From the NCBI RefSeq assembly GCF_021432765.1, contig NZ_CP058908.1, positions 1,752,001 to 1,816,000 of the forward strand: 64,000 nucleotides of DNA, read 5' to 3'. The first letter of the stretch is position 1. Every line of letters starts with the position of its first letter. The notes under the pieces were generated by a model. The model made no database searches and was not told where the DNA came from. It saw only the letters and a program-made list of their open reading frames with translations. The translations under genes and the position numbers were made by a program. This DNA comes from Pseudomonas phenolilytica (GTDB taxonomy: Bacteria > Pseudomonadota > Gammaproteobacteria > Pseudomonadales > Pseudomonadaceae). Shown here in pieces: positions 28,996 to 39,159 of this stretch.

Positions 28996-31434
28996 ATGTC
29001 TGAAAATATCGCGGCCGGGCTGCGCCTGGCACCCGATGCGCTGACCCGTCCGTTCGACCCCAGCCAGTTCAACTTCACCAACACCGACGAGCTGGAGCCG
29101 TTCCTCGGCGTGCTTGGCCAGGAGCGGGCCGTCGAGGCATTGCAGTTCGGCGTGGCGATGCCGCGCCCCGGCTATAACGTCTACGTCATGGGCGAGCCGG
29201 GCACCGGTCGTTTCTCCTTCGTGCGCCGCTATCTGCGCGCCGAAGGCAAGCGCCTGCAGACGCCGGCCGACTGGCTGTACATCAACAATTTCGACGAACC
29301 GCGCGAGCCGCGTGTGCTCAAGCTGGAGCCGGGCAGTGCGGCGGCCTTCATCGCCGACATCAACCAGCTGATCGACAACCTGCTGGCGACCTTTCCGGCG
29401 GTGTTCGAGCACCCGAGCTTTCAGCAGAAGAAGAGCGCCATCGATCGCGCGTTCAATCAGCGCTACGACAAGGCGCTGGACATCATCGAAAAGCTCGCAC
29501 TGGAGAAGGAGATCGCGCTGTACCGCGATGCCAGCAATATCGCCTTCACCCCGATGAAGGATGGCAAGGCGCTGGACGAAGCCGATTTCGCCCTGCTGCC
29601 CGAAGCCGAGCGCGAGCGCTACCACAACGATATTTCCGCGCTGGAGGTACGCCTGAACGAGGAGCTGGCCAGCCTGCCGCAGTGGAAGCGCGAGTCGACC
29701 AATCAGCTGCGCCTGCTCAATGACGAAACCATCAGCCAGGCGTTACAGCCGCTGCTGGCGCCGTTGTCGCAGAAGTATGCGGAGAACGCCGGGGTCGAGG
29801 CCTATCTGCAAGCGGTGCAGGTTAACCTGCTGAAGACGGTGGTCGAGCAGTTGGTGGACGAGAATCGCCCGGAAGCGCAGAGCCGGGTGCTGCTGGAGGA
29901 GCAGTACAACCCGAGTCTGATGGTCGGCCACAGCCTCGACGCCGGTGCGCCGGTGGTCTTCGAGCCGCATCCGACCTACGACAACCTGTTCGGCCGCATC
30001 GAATACAACACCGATCAGGGCGCGCTCTACACCAGCTACCGGCAATTGCGCCCTGGTGCGCTGCATCGCGCCAACGGCGGCTTTCTCATGCTCGAGGCGG
30101 AGAAACTGCTCGGCGAACCCTTCGTCTGGGAGGCGCTCAAGCGTGCCCTGCAGTCGCGCAAGCTGAAGATGGAGTCGCCGCTGGCCGAGCTCGGTCGTCT
30201 GGCCACGGTGACGCTGACGCCCGAAGTGATTCCGCTCAACGTCAAGGTGATCATCATCGGCTCGCGGCAGCTGTACTACACGCTGCAGGACCTGGACCCG
30301 GACTTCCAGGAGATGTTCCGGGTGCTGGTGGACTTCGACGAGGACATCCCGCTGGCCGAGGACAGCCTCGAGCAGTTCGCCCAACTGCTCAAGACCCGCA
30401 CCTCGGAGGAGGGCATGGCGCCGCTGAGCGCCGCCGCGGTGGCGCGGCTGGCGACTTACAGCGCGCGGCTGGCTGAGCACCAGGGGCGGCTGTCGGCGCG
30501 TATCGGCGATCTGTTCCAGCTGGTCAGCGAGGCCGACTTCATCCGTCAGCTGGCCAAGGACGCGGTGACGGACGTCGGCCACATCGAACGTGCGCTGAAG
30601 GCCAAGGCGACGCGCACCGGCCGGGTGTCGGCGCGCATCCTCGATGACATCCTCGCCGGCGTGATCCTGATCGACAGCGAAGGCGCGGCCATCGGCAAGT
30701 GCAACGGGCTGACGGTACTGGAGGTGGGCGATTCGGCGTTCGGCATGCCGGCGCGCATTTCCGCCACCGTCTATCCGGGCGGCTCGGGCATCGTCGACAT
30801 CGAGCGCGAGGTTAACCTCGGCCAGCCGATCCACTCCAAGGGCGTGATGATCCTCACCGGCTATCTCGGCAGCCGCTATGCGCAGGAGTTTCCGCTGGAG
30901 ATCTCGGCGAGCATCGCGCTGGAGCAGTCGTACGGTTATGTCGACGGCGACAGCGCCTCGCTGGGCGAGTGCTGCGCGCTGATTTCCGCGCTGTCGCGCA
31001 CGCCGCTCAAACAGTGTTTCGCCATCACTGGCTCGATCAACCAGTTCGGCGAGGTGCAGGCGGTTGGCGGGGTCAACGAGAAGATCGAGGGCTTCTTCCG
31101 CCTCTGCGAGGCGCGCGGGCTGACCGGCGAGCAGGGCGTGATCATTCCTTTCGCCAACGTCGCTACGCTGATGCTCGACGAGCGGGTACTCGAGGCGGTT
31201 CGCTGCGAGCGCTTCCACGTCTACGCGGTGCGTCAGGTCGATGAGGCGCTGTCGCTGCTGGTCGGCGAGCAGGTGGGCGCAGCGGACGAGCAGGGGCGCT
31301 TTCCGTCCGGCAGCGTGAATGCGCGCGTGGTGGAACGGCTGCGCGATATCGCTGCCATCGGTCTGGAAGATGACGACAAGCCGGAAGAGGGTCGCCCGGC
31401 TGGCGCGGAGCCGCCGGAGGAAGAAGGCAAATAG
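28996..31434 (+). CDS. Lon-like ATP-dependent protease (LonB-type, S16 family)
   Basis: 812-aa ATPase-protease fusion related to Lon but with a different N-terminus. The AAA+ part has the Walker A variant GEPGTGRFSF. The C-terminal proteolytic domain has the Ser-Lys dyad: Ser653 in GDSASL and Lys696 in GGVNEKIEG, with the same 43-residue spacing as in Lon. The ATPase Walker A lacks the usual GKT/S lysine (GR instead), as is common in this subgroup. ATG 28996 follows AAGGAT. The C-terminal 60 residues are acidic and poorly conserved. Substrates are unknown. Confidence 0.9.
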   Translation: MSENIAAGLRLAPDALTRPFDPSQFNFTNTDELEPFLGVLGQERAVEALQFGVAMPRPGYNVYVMGEPGTGRFSFVRRYLRAEGKRLQTPADWLYINNFDEPREPRVLKLEPGSAAAFIADINQLIDNLLATFPAVFEHPSFQQKKSAIDRAFNQRYDKALDIIEKLALEKEIALYRDASNIAFTPMKDGKALDEADFALLPEAERERYHNDISALEVRLNEELASLPQWKRESTNQLRLLNDETISQALQPLLAPLSQKYAENAGVEAYLQAVQVNLLKTVVEQLVDENRPEAQSRVLLEEQYNPSLMVGHSLDAGAPVVFEPHPTYDNLFGRIEYNTDQGALYTSYRQLRPGALHRANGGFLMLEAEKLLGEPFVWEALKRALQSRKLKMESPLAELGRLATVTLTPEVIPLNVKVIIIGSRQLYYTLQDLDPDFQEMFRVLVDFDEDIPLAEDSLEQFAQLLKTRTSEEGMAPLSAAAVARLATYSARLAEHQGRLSARIGDLFQLVSEADFIRQLAKDAVTDVGHIERALKAKATRTGRVSARILDDILAGVILIDSEGAAIGKCNGLTVLEVGDSAFGMPARISATVYPGGSGIVDIEREVNLGQPIHSKGVMILTGYLGSRYAQEFPLEISASIALEQSYGYVDGDSASLGECCALISALSRTPLKQCFAITGSINQFGEVQAVGGVNEKIEGFFRLCEARGLTGEQGVIIPFANVATLMLDERVLEAVRCERFHVYAVRQVDEALSLLVGEQVGAADEQGRFPSGSVNARVVERLRDIAAIGLEDDDKPEEGRPAGAEPPEEEGK

Positions 31435-31518
31435 ATGGCACTTTTCGCCTAACAAGCGGAACGATAGCGCAGGCGGCGGGTCTACCGGGCAGGCTCCATT
31501 CACCGTCCATCCACAGGT

Positions 31519-31527
31519 TTATCCACA
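31519..31527 (+). promoter_or_regulatory. DnaA box (perfect)
   Basis: TTATCCACA matches the DnaA 9-mer exactly. One base-mismatch relatives lie close by (minus-strand TTATCCCCA at about 31533-31541). A second perfect copy lies at 32010-32018. Confidence 0.5.
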
Positions 31528-31603
31528 GCCGGTGGGGATAAGCAGGCTGCCTGGCAGCGCTGGCCTTCGGCGTTGCGGCAGCCAGGTTGCGAGGACCGCC
31601 GCC

Positions 31604-31945
31604 ATGTCGCACGCGCTATGCCTGAATCGTCAATGCCTGGGTCTGGTGACCCGTATCGAATGCATGATCCGCCCGCTGGCGGGCGGTAACGGTCTGTGGA
31701 CGCTGCTCTGTGCGGCCGGTCTGGCCGATTCGCAGCCCACAGCGATAAAGGTGCAGGGTCCGTTCCGCGGACCGCGCATGGCCGAGTCGGTGCTGGAGAT
31801 GATCGCCAGCAACCTGCAGGGGCAGGGCTATTGCCCCTCCGAGGATCCGGCCATCTGGCAGTTGCACATGCAAGCCGAGCTGCGCCGGGTCAACGCCAAT
31901 CAGGCGCGCTTCCTGGGCGGGTGGGAGTCCCAGCCGGAGAGATGA
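31604..31945 (+). CDS. Hypothetical protein with CxxxxxC N-terminus, PA4575-like by position
   Basis: 113-aa soluble protein that I do not recognise as a named family. It opens MSHALCLNRQCLGLVTRIEC with three cysteines in the first 20 residues and has a fourth in LCAAGLAD, which could form a metal site. The middle GPFRGPRMAESVLEMIASNLQGQG is a predicted amphipathic segment, and the end is charged. GAGGA (about 31590) lies 10 bases before ATG 31604. Pseudomonads appear to have a gene of similar size at this position between the Lon-like protease and yqhA. It lies between two perfect DnaA boxes. Confidence 0.6.
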   Translation: MSHALCLNRQCLGLVTRIECMIRPLAGGNGLWTLLCAAGLADSQPTAIKVQGPFRGPRMAESVLEMIASNLQGQGYCPSEDPAIWQLHMQAELRRVNANQARFLGGWESQPER

Positions 31946-32009
31946 CACGCCGTGCGGGTCATGCTCGCGCAGCGGCAGCGCCTTGAACAGTGTCGATTCT
32001 TTCGGGCTG

Positions 32010-32018
32010 TTATCCACA
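32010..32018 (+). promoter_or_regulatory. DnaA box (perfect), second copy
   Basis: TTATCCACA in the gap between the 113-aa gene and yqhA, 491 bp from the first copy and in the same orientation. Confidence 0.5.
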
Positions 32019-32108
32019 GCGTAATATCGCGGCACATCCTCGACTTGTCCGTCATTTCGTGCTGCGTATACTCGCCAGCCGAATTTCCTCCCCGGTTGTG
32101 AGAGCCTC

Positions 32109-32597
32109 ATGGAACGCTTTCTTGAAAACACCATGTATGCGGCGCGCTGGCTGCTGGCGCCTATCTATTTCGGTCTGGCGTTTGCGCTGTTGGCGCTGGC
32201 GATCAAGTTCTTCCAGGAAATATTTCACATCCTGCCGGCGATCCTCGCGCTCAGTGAGGCCGAACTGATCCTCAAGCTGCTGTCGCTGATCGACATGGCG
32301 CTGGTTGGCGGTCTGCTGGTGATGGTGATGATTTCCGGCTATGAGAATTTTGTGTCCCAGCTGGATATCGCCGAGGGCAAGGAGAAGCTCGACTGGCTCG
32401 GCAAGATGGACTCCGGCTCGCTGAAGATGAAGGTCGCGGCGTCCATCGTCGCGATTTCTTCGATTCACCTGCTGCGCATGTTCATGGACGCCCAGCAGCT
32501 GGAGAGCGAGAAGCTGATGTGGTACGTGATCATTCATCTGACCTTCGTGCTTTCGGCGTTCGTCATGGGTTATCTGGACAAGCTCACCAAGCACTGA
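32109..32597 (+). CDS. yqhA: UPF0114/YqhA family membrane protein
   Basis: 162-aa inner-membrane protein with three or four helices, of the TIGR00645/UPF0114 family. Typical blocks are [20 protein letters not shown] and [15 protein letters not shown]. It ends GYLDKLTKH. Function is unknown. ATG 32109 has GAGAG upstream. It stands alone between the hypothetical gene and fklB. Confidence 0.88.
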   Translation: MERFLENTMYAARWLLAPIYFGLAFALLALAIKFFQEIFHILPAILALSEAELILKLLSLIDMALVGGLLVMVMISGYENFVSQLDIAEGKEKLDWLGKMDSGSLKMKVAASIVAISSIHLLRMFMDAQQLESEKLMWYVIIHLTFVLSAFVMGYLDKLTKH

Positions 32598-32677
32598 CTC
32601 CGTCCGCGCCGCTGGCGCAGAGAGGGTGGCGAGCTGTGCTAGGCTAGCGGCCCTTTTTCGCCTTTCGGAGCCTCGGC

Positions 32678-33295
32678 ATGACCGAACTCAACCTCTCTAC
32701 CGACGAAACCCGCGTGAGCTACGGCATCGGCCGCCAGCTGGGCGATCAGCTGCGGGACAATCCGCCGCCGGGGGTCAGCCTGGATGCGGTGATCGCCGGT
32801 ATTCGCGATGCGTTCGCCGGGGCTGCCAGCCAGGTCAGTCCGCAGGAACTCAACGCCAGCTTCGCCGTCATTCGCGAGCGCATGCAGGCCGAAGCGCAGC
32901 AGAAGGCCGAGGCGGCTGCTGCCGAGGGGCGCGCGTTCCTGGCTGAAAATGCCCAGCGTGACGGCGTCACGGTGCTGGCGTCCGGCCTGCAGTACGAAGT
33001 GCTTGTGACCGGCGACGGCGCTCGTCCGACTCGTGAAGACAACGTGCGTACGCATTACCATGGCACCCTGATCGATGGCAGCGTGTTCGACAGTTCCTAC
33101 GAGCGTGGCCAGCCGGCCGAATTTCCGGTCGGTGGCGTGATCGCCGGCTGGACCGAGGCCCTGCAACTGATGAACGCCGGCAGCAAATGGCGCCTCTACG
33201 TACCCAGCGAGCTGGCCTACGGCCCCCAGGGCGTCGGCAGCATCCCGCCGCACAGCGTGCTGGTGTTCGATGTCGAGCTGCTCGACGTGCTCTGA
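32678..33295 (+). CDS. fklB: FKBP-type peptidyl-prolyl isomerase FklB
   Basis: 205-aa cytoplasmic foldase. Residues 1-~90 form the helical dimerisation domain (SYGIGRQLGDQL). The rest is the FKBP domain with YHGTLIDGSVFDSSYERG and the C-terminal GSIPPHSVLVFDVELLDV. There is no signal peptide, which favours FklB over periplasmic FkpA/Mip. ATG 32678 follows CGGAGCC. It converges with the small Fur-box gene. Confidence 0.92.
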   Translation: MTELNLSTDETRVSYGIGRQLGDQLRDNPPPGVSLDAVIAGIRDAFAGAASQVSPQELNASFAVIRERMQAEAQQKAEAAAAEGRAFLAENAQRDGVTVLASGLQYEVLVTGDGARPTREDNVRTHYHGTLIDGSVFDSSYERGQPAEFPVGGVIAGWTEALQLMNAGSKWRLYVPSELAYGPQGVGSIPPHSVLVFDVELLDVL

Positions 33296-33328
33296 ATCGC
33301 AGGTGGCCGTCCGTGCCGCCTCGCTTCG

Positions 33329-33556
33329 CTACGGGCGCAACGCCCGGGCATAGCTGTACAGGAACAGGTTGCGTACCTGTTCCTTGAGCACGCAGGGCTC
33401 GCTGGTGCTCAGCTCGTGCAGATCCAGATCGCCCTGTTCGCGCAGTTCCTCCAGGGCATCGCCTTCCAGCGACACGCAGATTGTTCCCGTTTGCCGGTCG
33501 AGTATGCGCAGGTAGGGTTGTGGCCGATCCAGCCAGGCATCAATTAAGTAAGTCAT
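33329..33556 (-). CDS. Small conserved protein with upstream Fur box (PA4570-like)
   Basis: 75-aa acidic protein starting MTYLIDAWLDRPQPYLRIL, with no membrane segment and no recognised domain. GGAGGT sits at ideal spacing before ATG 33556. By size and position (between ispB and fklB) it matches P. aeruginosa PA4570, which I recall as strongly induced by iron limitation. The Fur-like box just upstream supports iron control here. The function is unknown. Confidence 0.75.
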   Translation of the reverse strand: MTYLIDAWLDRPQPYLRILDRQTGTICVSLEGDALEELREQGDLDLHELSTSEPCVLKEQVRNLFLYSYARALRP

Positions 33557-33580
33557 GCGGCACCTCCAGTTAAATTTCTT

Positions 33581-33599
33581 AATGAGAATAATTGTTATT
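33581..33599 (-). promoter_or_regulatory. Fur box upstream of the PA4570-like gene
   Basis: AATGAGAATAATTGTTATT matches the 19-bp Fur consensus (GATAATGATAATCATTATC) at 12 positions by hand alignment. It lies 25-43 bp before the start codon, in an A/T-rich tract unlike its surroundings. Confidence 0.7.
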
Positions 33600-33620
33600 T
33601 GCGGAAGTGCAAGCGCAGAA

Positions 33621-33645
33621 AGACCACCGCGCGAAGCGGTGGTCT
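33621..33645 (-). terminator. Probable terminator of ispB
   Basis: The perfect 10-bp stem AGACCACCGC / GCGGTGGTCT with a 5-nt loop lies 54 bases after the ispB stop. On the minus strand it is followed by TTTCTG. Confidence 0.65.
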
Positions 33646-33698
33646 GGAAAAGGGGGATTGGATTTCGCTAGCGCCGATTGGCGCGAAGGGTGGCTCGC

Positions 33699-34667
33699 TT
33701 AGTGAGTGCGGGCGATGGCGAAACGGCTCAGCTCCACCAGCGCGTCGCGGTAGTGGTTGGCGGGGATGAGTTCCAGGCTGCCGATGGCGCGCTCGACATG
33801 GTCGCGTGCCAGCTGCGCGGTATAGGCTAGTGCACCCGAGGCTTCGACCGCGCTGCGGATGCTTTCCAGATCTTCGACGCCGCCCTTCTGAATTGCGCGA
33901 CGAACCAGTTCGGCCTGTTCGGCCGTGCCTTCGCGCATGGTGTAGATGAGCGGCAGGGTGGGTTTGCCTTCAGCCAGGTCGTCGCCGACGTTCTTGCCCA
34001 GGGTTTCTGCGTCGCCCTGGTAGTCCAGCAGATCGTCGACCAGCTGGAAGGCGATGCCGAGCTGGTCGCCGAAGGTGCGCAACGCTTCGCATTGCTCTGC
34101 AGTCGCGCCCGCCAGAGTAGCGGCGCTATGGGTGGAGGCCTCGAATAGCATCGCGGTCTTGCCGCGAATCACTTCCATGTAGATGGCTTCGGTGGTGCTG
34201 GCGTCGCGAACCTTCGACAGTTGCAGCACTTCGCCTTCGGCGATCACGCGGGTCGCCTGGGAAATGATGCGCATGACCGGCATCGAGCCGAGTTCGACCA
34301 TCATTTCGAACGAGCGGGCATAGAGGAAGTCGCCCACCAGTACGCTCGGCGCATTGCCCCAGAGGGCATTGGCCGTCGAGCGGCCACGGCGCATGCCGGA
34401 CATGTCGACTACGTCGTCATGCAGCAGTGTTGAGGTGTGCAGGAATTCGATGATTGCCGCCAGCAAACGCAACTGATCGCCCTGATGCCCCAGCGCGCTG
34501 CCGCTGAGTAGCACCAGCAGGGGGCGTAGACGCTTGCCCCCCGCCGAGGTGATATAGTCCCCGATCTTTTCCACCAGCGGAACGCGCGAGGTCAGTTGCT
34601 TGCGAATGATGCCGTCGACAGCGGCAAAATCGTCGGCCACTACCTGGTAGAAAGACTGGGGTTGCAT
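33699..34667 (-). CDS. ispB: Octaprenyl (polyprenyl) diphosphate synthase IspB
   Basis: Makes the long isoprenoid side chain of ubiquinone from isopentenyl diphosphate, 322 aa. The first aspartate-rich motif is LLHDDVVDMSG and the second is FQLVDDLLDYQG, with GGKRLRPLL near the N-terminus. ATG 34667 is preceded by GAGGAG. It is divergent from rplU, as in other gamma-proteobacteria. Chain length (8 or 9 units) cannot be read safely; pseudomonads usually make Q9. Confidence 0.95.
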   Translation of the reverse strand: MQPQSFYQVVADDFAAVDGIIRKQLTSRVPLVEKIGDYITSAGGKRLRPLLVLLSGSALGHQGDQLRLLAAIIEFLHTSTLLHDDVVDMSGMRRGRSTANALWGNAPSVLVGDFLYARSFEMMVELGSMPVMRIISQATRVIAEGEVLQLSKVRDASTTEAIYMEVIRGKTAMLFEASTHSAATLAGATAEQCEALRTFGDQLGIAFQLVDDLLDYQGDAETLGKNVGDDLAEGKPTLPLIYTMREGTAEQAELVRRAIQKGGVEDLESIRSAVEASGALAYTAQLARDHVERAIGSLELIPANHYRDALVELSRFAIARTH

Positions 34668-34740
34668 CAGGGACTCCTCGCAGATTGCGCGGCATGCTAT
34701 GAGTCGGCTCTGGCACTGTCAAGGCGAGCGCCGCTGGGCC

Positions 34741-34769
34741 TTGCGCCGCCATTGTCACGTGCGTACAAT
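34741..34769 (+). promoter_or_regulatory. Probable promoter of rplU-rpmA
   Basis: TTGCGC and TACAAT are separated by 17 bp, which fits a sigma-70 promoter. The -10 ends about 140 bases before rplU, leaving a long leader as usual for ribosomal protein operons. Confidence 0.5.
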
Positions 34770-34909
34770 CGCGGACCCTGAACTTTCCCCACGGGCATTT
34801 CCCTGCCTTACGCAATTGCACGGGCGTCTCATCCGGCCCCATGCAGCCATGCCAGCCACCAATACCTTCTATAAAGCGCTGGGTGAGCAGGATCAACGGA
34901 GATACACAG

Positions 34910-35221
34910 ATGTACGCAGTTATCGTGACCGGCGGCAAGCAGTACAAGGTTGCCGAAGGCGAATTCCTCAAGATTGAAAAACTCGAAGTTCCGACTGGCG
35001 AAGCTGTCACTTTCGACCGCGTTCTGCTGGTTGGCAACGGCGACGACGTGAAGATCGGCGCTCCGGTGGTCGACGGTGCCAAGGTTACCGCTGAGGTGGT
35101 TGCCCAGGGTCGCCACGACAAGGTCACTATCATCAAGTTCCGTCGTCGTAAGCATCACATGAAGCGTCAGGGCCACCGTCAGTGGTTCACTGAGGTCAAA
35201 ATCACCGGTATTCAGGGCTAA
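34910..35221 (+). CDS. rplU: 50S ribosomal protein L21
   Basis: 103-aa 23S-rRNA-binding protein of the large subunit. It opens [14 protein letters not shown] and has the basic motif [16 protein letters not shown]. The start is fixed by the conserved N-terminus; the frame is open 23 codons further upstream. It is first in rplU-rpmA-obg. Confidence 0.98.
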   Translation: MYAVIVTGGKQYKVAEGEFLKIEKLEVPTGEAVTFDRVLLVGNGDDVKIGAPVVDGAKVTAEVVAQGRHDKVTIIKFRRRKHHMKRQGHRQWFTEVKITGIQG

Positions 35222-35256
35222 TCGGGCCTGAATCCCCCTACAGGAGTATTGAACTC

Positions 35257-35514
35257 ATGGCACACAAAAAAGCTGGCGGTAGTACCCGCAACGGTCGCGA
35301 TTCCGAAAGCAAACGCCTTGGCGTGAAGATGTTTGGTGGCCAGGTCATCAAGGCCGGCAACATCATCGTTCGCCAGCGTGGCACCCAGTTCCACGCCGGT
35401 TATGGCGTTGGCATGGGCAAGGATCACACCCTCTTCGCCAAGGTCGAAGGTGTGGTCAAGTTCGAAGTGAAGGGCGCTTTTGGCCGTCGCTACGTGAGCG
35501 TCGTCGCAGCCTAA
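35257..35514 (+). CDS. rpmA: 50S ribosomal protein L27
   Basis: 85-aa large-subunit protein whose N-terminal tail reaches the peptidyl-transferase centre. It starts [19 protein letters not shown], the usual mature form without the Firmicutes-type propeptide. AGGAG precedes ATG 35257. It lies 35 bases after rplU and is followed by a terminator-like hairpin. Confidence 0.98.
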   Translation: MAHKKAGGSTRNGRDSESKRLGVKMFGGQVIKAGNIIVRQRGTQFHAGYGVGMGKDHTLFAKVEGVVKFEVKGAFGRRYVSVVAA

Positions 35515-35529
35515 CTGCGGCGTTGCTGG

Positions 35530-35559
35530 AAAAGCCCTGTCATGCGACGGGGCTTTTTT
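35530..35559 (+). terminator. Terminator after rpmA
   Basis: AAAAGCCC...GGGGCTTTTTTG forms a stem with an ATGC loop region and a T-run, 16 bases after the rpmA stop. It probably limits read-through into obg. Confidence 0.8.
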
Positions 35560-35580
35560 GTTTCTGTATCCTGTGAGGCT

Positions 35581-35616
35581 CTTGCAAAACGCTGTATGCC
35601 TCAGCGTTTTTGCAAG
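35581..35616. repeat. Long inverted repeat between rpmA and obg
   Basis: CTTGCAAAACGCTG and CAGCGTTTTTGCAAG pair over 14 bp with one bulged T around the loop TATGCCT. It is a second hairpin directly after the rpmA terminator and 50 bases before obg. The T-run is inside the stem, so it is not a standard terminator. Confidence 0.7.
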
Positions 35617-35639
35617 ATCCTTACGTTTCTGTTTCCTAA

Positions 35640-36884
<1,245 letters not shown>

Positions 36885-36984
36885 GTTTGAGCGCACGGCA
36901 AGCAGATTCGGGTGAGAGGTCGGGAAGGCGTGCTCATGCGTGGCCGCCCCGGAAAGGTTTTGGCCGAATGACAAGGCGGGAACG

Positions 36985-38103
36985 ATGCGGGACAAGGTGA
37001 GCGGTGCGCGGCGCTGGGTGGTGAAAATCGGCAGTGCGCTGCTGACCGCCGATGGGCGTGGTCTCGATCAGGCAGCAATGGCGGTTTGGGTGGACCAAAT
37101 GGTGGCCTTGCGTGCTGCCGGTGTCGAGCTGGTGCTAGTGTCGTCGGGTGCGGTGGCTGCCGGCATGAGTCGTCTGGGCTGGGCGGCGCGGCCGAAGGCT
37201 GTGCATGAGTTGCAGGCGGCTGCGGCAGTCGGGCAAATGGGATTGATCCGTGCGTGGGAGTCGAGTTTTGCGCGTTGCAATCAGCAGACGGCGCAGATCC
37301 TGGTAACCCACGACGACCTTTCTGATCGCAAGCGCTACCTCAACGCGCGCAGCACGCTGCGCACGCTGATTGATCTCGGTGTGGTGCCGGTGATCAACGA
37401 GAACGACACCGTCGTCACCGACGAAATCCGCTTTGGCGACAACGACACGCTTGCTGCCTTGGTGGCCAATCTGGTCGAGGCCGATTTACTGGTCATTCTT
37501 ACTGATCGTGACGGCATGTTCGATGCTGATCCGCGGACCAATCCTGATGCCAACCTCATCAGTGAGGCGCGTGCCGACGATCCGGCGCTGGATGCCGTTG
37601 CCGGTGGCACCGGGGGGGCGCTGGGGCGTGGCGGTATGCAGACCAAGTTGCGCGCGGCGCGACTGGCGGCGCGCTCCGGTGCGCATACGGTGATTGTCGG
37701 CGGGCGCATCGAGCAGGTGCTTGCGCGGCTCAAGGCTGGCGAACGCCTGGGGACGTTGCTCGCGCCCGAGTGCAGTCGGCACGCGGCGCGCAAACAATGG
37801 CTGGCGGGACATCTGCAAACGCGCGGTACCCTGACGCTGGATGAGGGCGCTGTGTATGCGCTGCGCCAGGGCAATCGCAGCCTCTTGCCGGTCGGTGTGA
37901 GGGCGGTGCAGGGCAGTTTTCGTCGCGGTGAGATGGTGGTCTGTGTCGGTCCGCAGGGCGAAGAGGTCGCGCGCGGTCTGGTGAACTACAGCGTTGCCGA
38001 GGCGCAGCGAATCCTCGGGCGCCCATCGGATGAAATCGAAAAGTTGCTCGGCTATGTCGATGAGCCGGAGCTGGTGCATCGCGACAACATGATTCTGGTC
38101 TGA
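36985..38103 (+). CDS. proB: Glutamate 5-kinase
   Basis: First enzyme of proline synthesis, phosphorylates glutamate with ATP, 372 aa. The amino-acid kinase domain shows [19 protein letters not shown], and NENDTV. The C-terminal PUA domain (about 280-360) contains [19 protein letters not shown] 36985 follows GGCGGGA. Proline feedback inhibition is known for the family. It lies about 100 bases after obg and probably shares a transcript with creA. Confidence 0.97.
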   Translation: MRDKVSGARRWVVKIGSALLTADGRGLDQAAMAVWVDQMVALRAAGVELVLVSSGAVAAGMSRLGWAARPKAVHELQAAAAVGQMGLIRAWESSFARCNQQTAQILVTHDDLSDRKRYLNARSTLRTLIDLGVVPVINENDTVVTDEIRFGDNDTLAALVANLVEADLLVILTDRDGMFDADPRTNPDANLISEARADDPALDAVAGGTGGALGRGGMQTKLRAARLAARSGAHTVIVGGRIEQVLARLKAGERLGTLLAPECSRHAARKQWLAGHLQTRGTLTLDEGAVYALRQGNRSLLPVGVRAVQGSFRRGEMVVCVGPQGEEVARGLVNYSVAEAQRILGRPSDEIEKLLGYVDEPELVHRDNMILV

Positions 38104-38110
38104 GGTGGCT

Positions 38111-38575
38111 ATGCGTGCTGCTTTCGTGGGGTTGGCGGCGGGATTGGCGTTGTCGGGGCTGGCAATGGCCGAAGAGATCGGCTCGGTCGATACGGTATTC
38201 AAATGGCTTGGACCGAATCACAAGATCGTGGTCGAGGCCTTCGATGACCCCAAGGTTGCGGGTGTGACCTGTTATCTGTCGCGCGCAAAAACCGGCGGGA
38301 TCAAGGGTGGGCTCGGGTTGGCCGAGGATCGGGCCGAGGCCTCGATCGCCTGTCGTCAGGTCGGGCCGATTCGCTTTGCCGAGAAGCTCGAGGATGGTGA
38401 GGTGGTCTTCAAGGAGCGGACGTCGCTGGTGTTCAAGACCATGCAGGTGGTGCGCTTCTTCGATGAGTCGCGCAATACGCTGGTGTATCTGGTCTATAGC
38501 GATCGCGTGATCGAGGGTAGTCCGCAGAATGCAGTGACGGCGATTCCGGTGCTGCCTTGGTCGACTGCCCGCTGA
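38111..38575 (+). CDS. creA: CreA family periplasmic protein
   Basis: 154-aa exported protein of the CreA family, function unknown. A Sec signal ([20 protein letters not shown]) is followed by [22 protein letters not shown], the family signature, and two cysteines (TCYLSRA; IACRQVG) that may form a disulphide. ATG 38111 has GAGG five bases upstream; a GTG two codons earlier is less likely. It starts 7 bases after proB, so it is probably co-transcribed. Confidence 0.9.
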   Translation: MRAAFVGLAAGLALSGLAMAEEIGSVDTVFKWLGPNHKIVVEAFDDPKVAGVTCYLSRAKTGGIKGGLGLAEDRAEASIACRQVGPIRFAEKLEDGEVVFKERTSLVFKTMQVVRFFDESRNTLVYLVYSDRVIEGSPQNAVTAIPVLPWSTAR

Positions 38576-38613
38576 TCCGCGCTGGCAGCGCATAAGATAA
38601 AAGTGAAGATATG

Positions 38614-38641
38614 AAAAAAACCGGCGCAAGGCCGGTTTTTT
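38614..38641. terminator. Bidirectional terminator between creA and rpsT
   Basis: A-rich AAAAAACCGGC, a short loop, then GCCGGTTTTTT. It works for both convergent genes. Confidence 0.85.
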
Positions 38642-38660
38642 CAAAGAACTTGCAGCGTGA

Positions 38661-38939
38661 TCAGGCTGCGGCAGCTTCGCCGAGGGCCTTGATGTGGCCG
38701 TTCAGGCGGCTCTTGTGGCGAGCAGCTTTGTTCTTGTGAATGATGCCTTTGTCGGCCATGCGGTCAATGACCGGTACGGCTGCGGTGTAGGCTGCGCGGG
38801 CCTTGTCCAGGTCCTTGGCGTCGATGGCCTTGACCACATTCTTGATGTAGGTGCGGACCATGGAGCGCAAGCTGGCGTTGTGGCTGCGACGCTTCTCAGC
38901 CTGAATTGCGCGTTTTTTGGCGGAAGGGCTGTTGGCCAC
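38661..38939 (-). CDS. rpsT: 30S ribosomal protein S20
   Basis: 92-aa small-subunit protein that binds 16S rRNA. It begins (M)[20 protein letters not shown] after a GTG start at 38939, with GAGGAG upstream. The frame is open a further 18 codons, but S20 homology fixes this start. E. coli rpsT also uses a non-ATG start as part of autoregulation, so the GTG may matter. It is divergent from murJ. Confidence 0.97.
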   Translation of the reverse strand: MANSPSAKKRAIQAEKRRSHNASLRSMVRTYIKNVVKAIDAKDLDKARAAYTAAVPVIDRMADKGIIHKNKAARHKSRLNGHIKALGEAAAA

Positions 38940-39159
38940 CGTCGAACTCCTCGAAAACGTGGGGATTGCAAAGCAAATAAGGCCGCGAATCATGCCGATG
39001 CGTCACGCGCTTGTCAAGCCTGTGTCGCGGGCGCGCGAAGCTGGTCGGACAGGTGGGCTGCGGCTAAACTCGCCGCCTCGTTGCGTGTCGTATCTGGCCA
39101 ACGAACCGGCCGGCGCGAACGCGTCATGCCGAAACCCGCTGCGATTCCAGGAAAGACTG

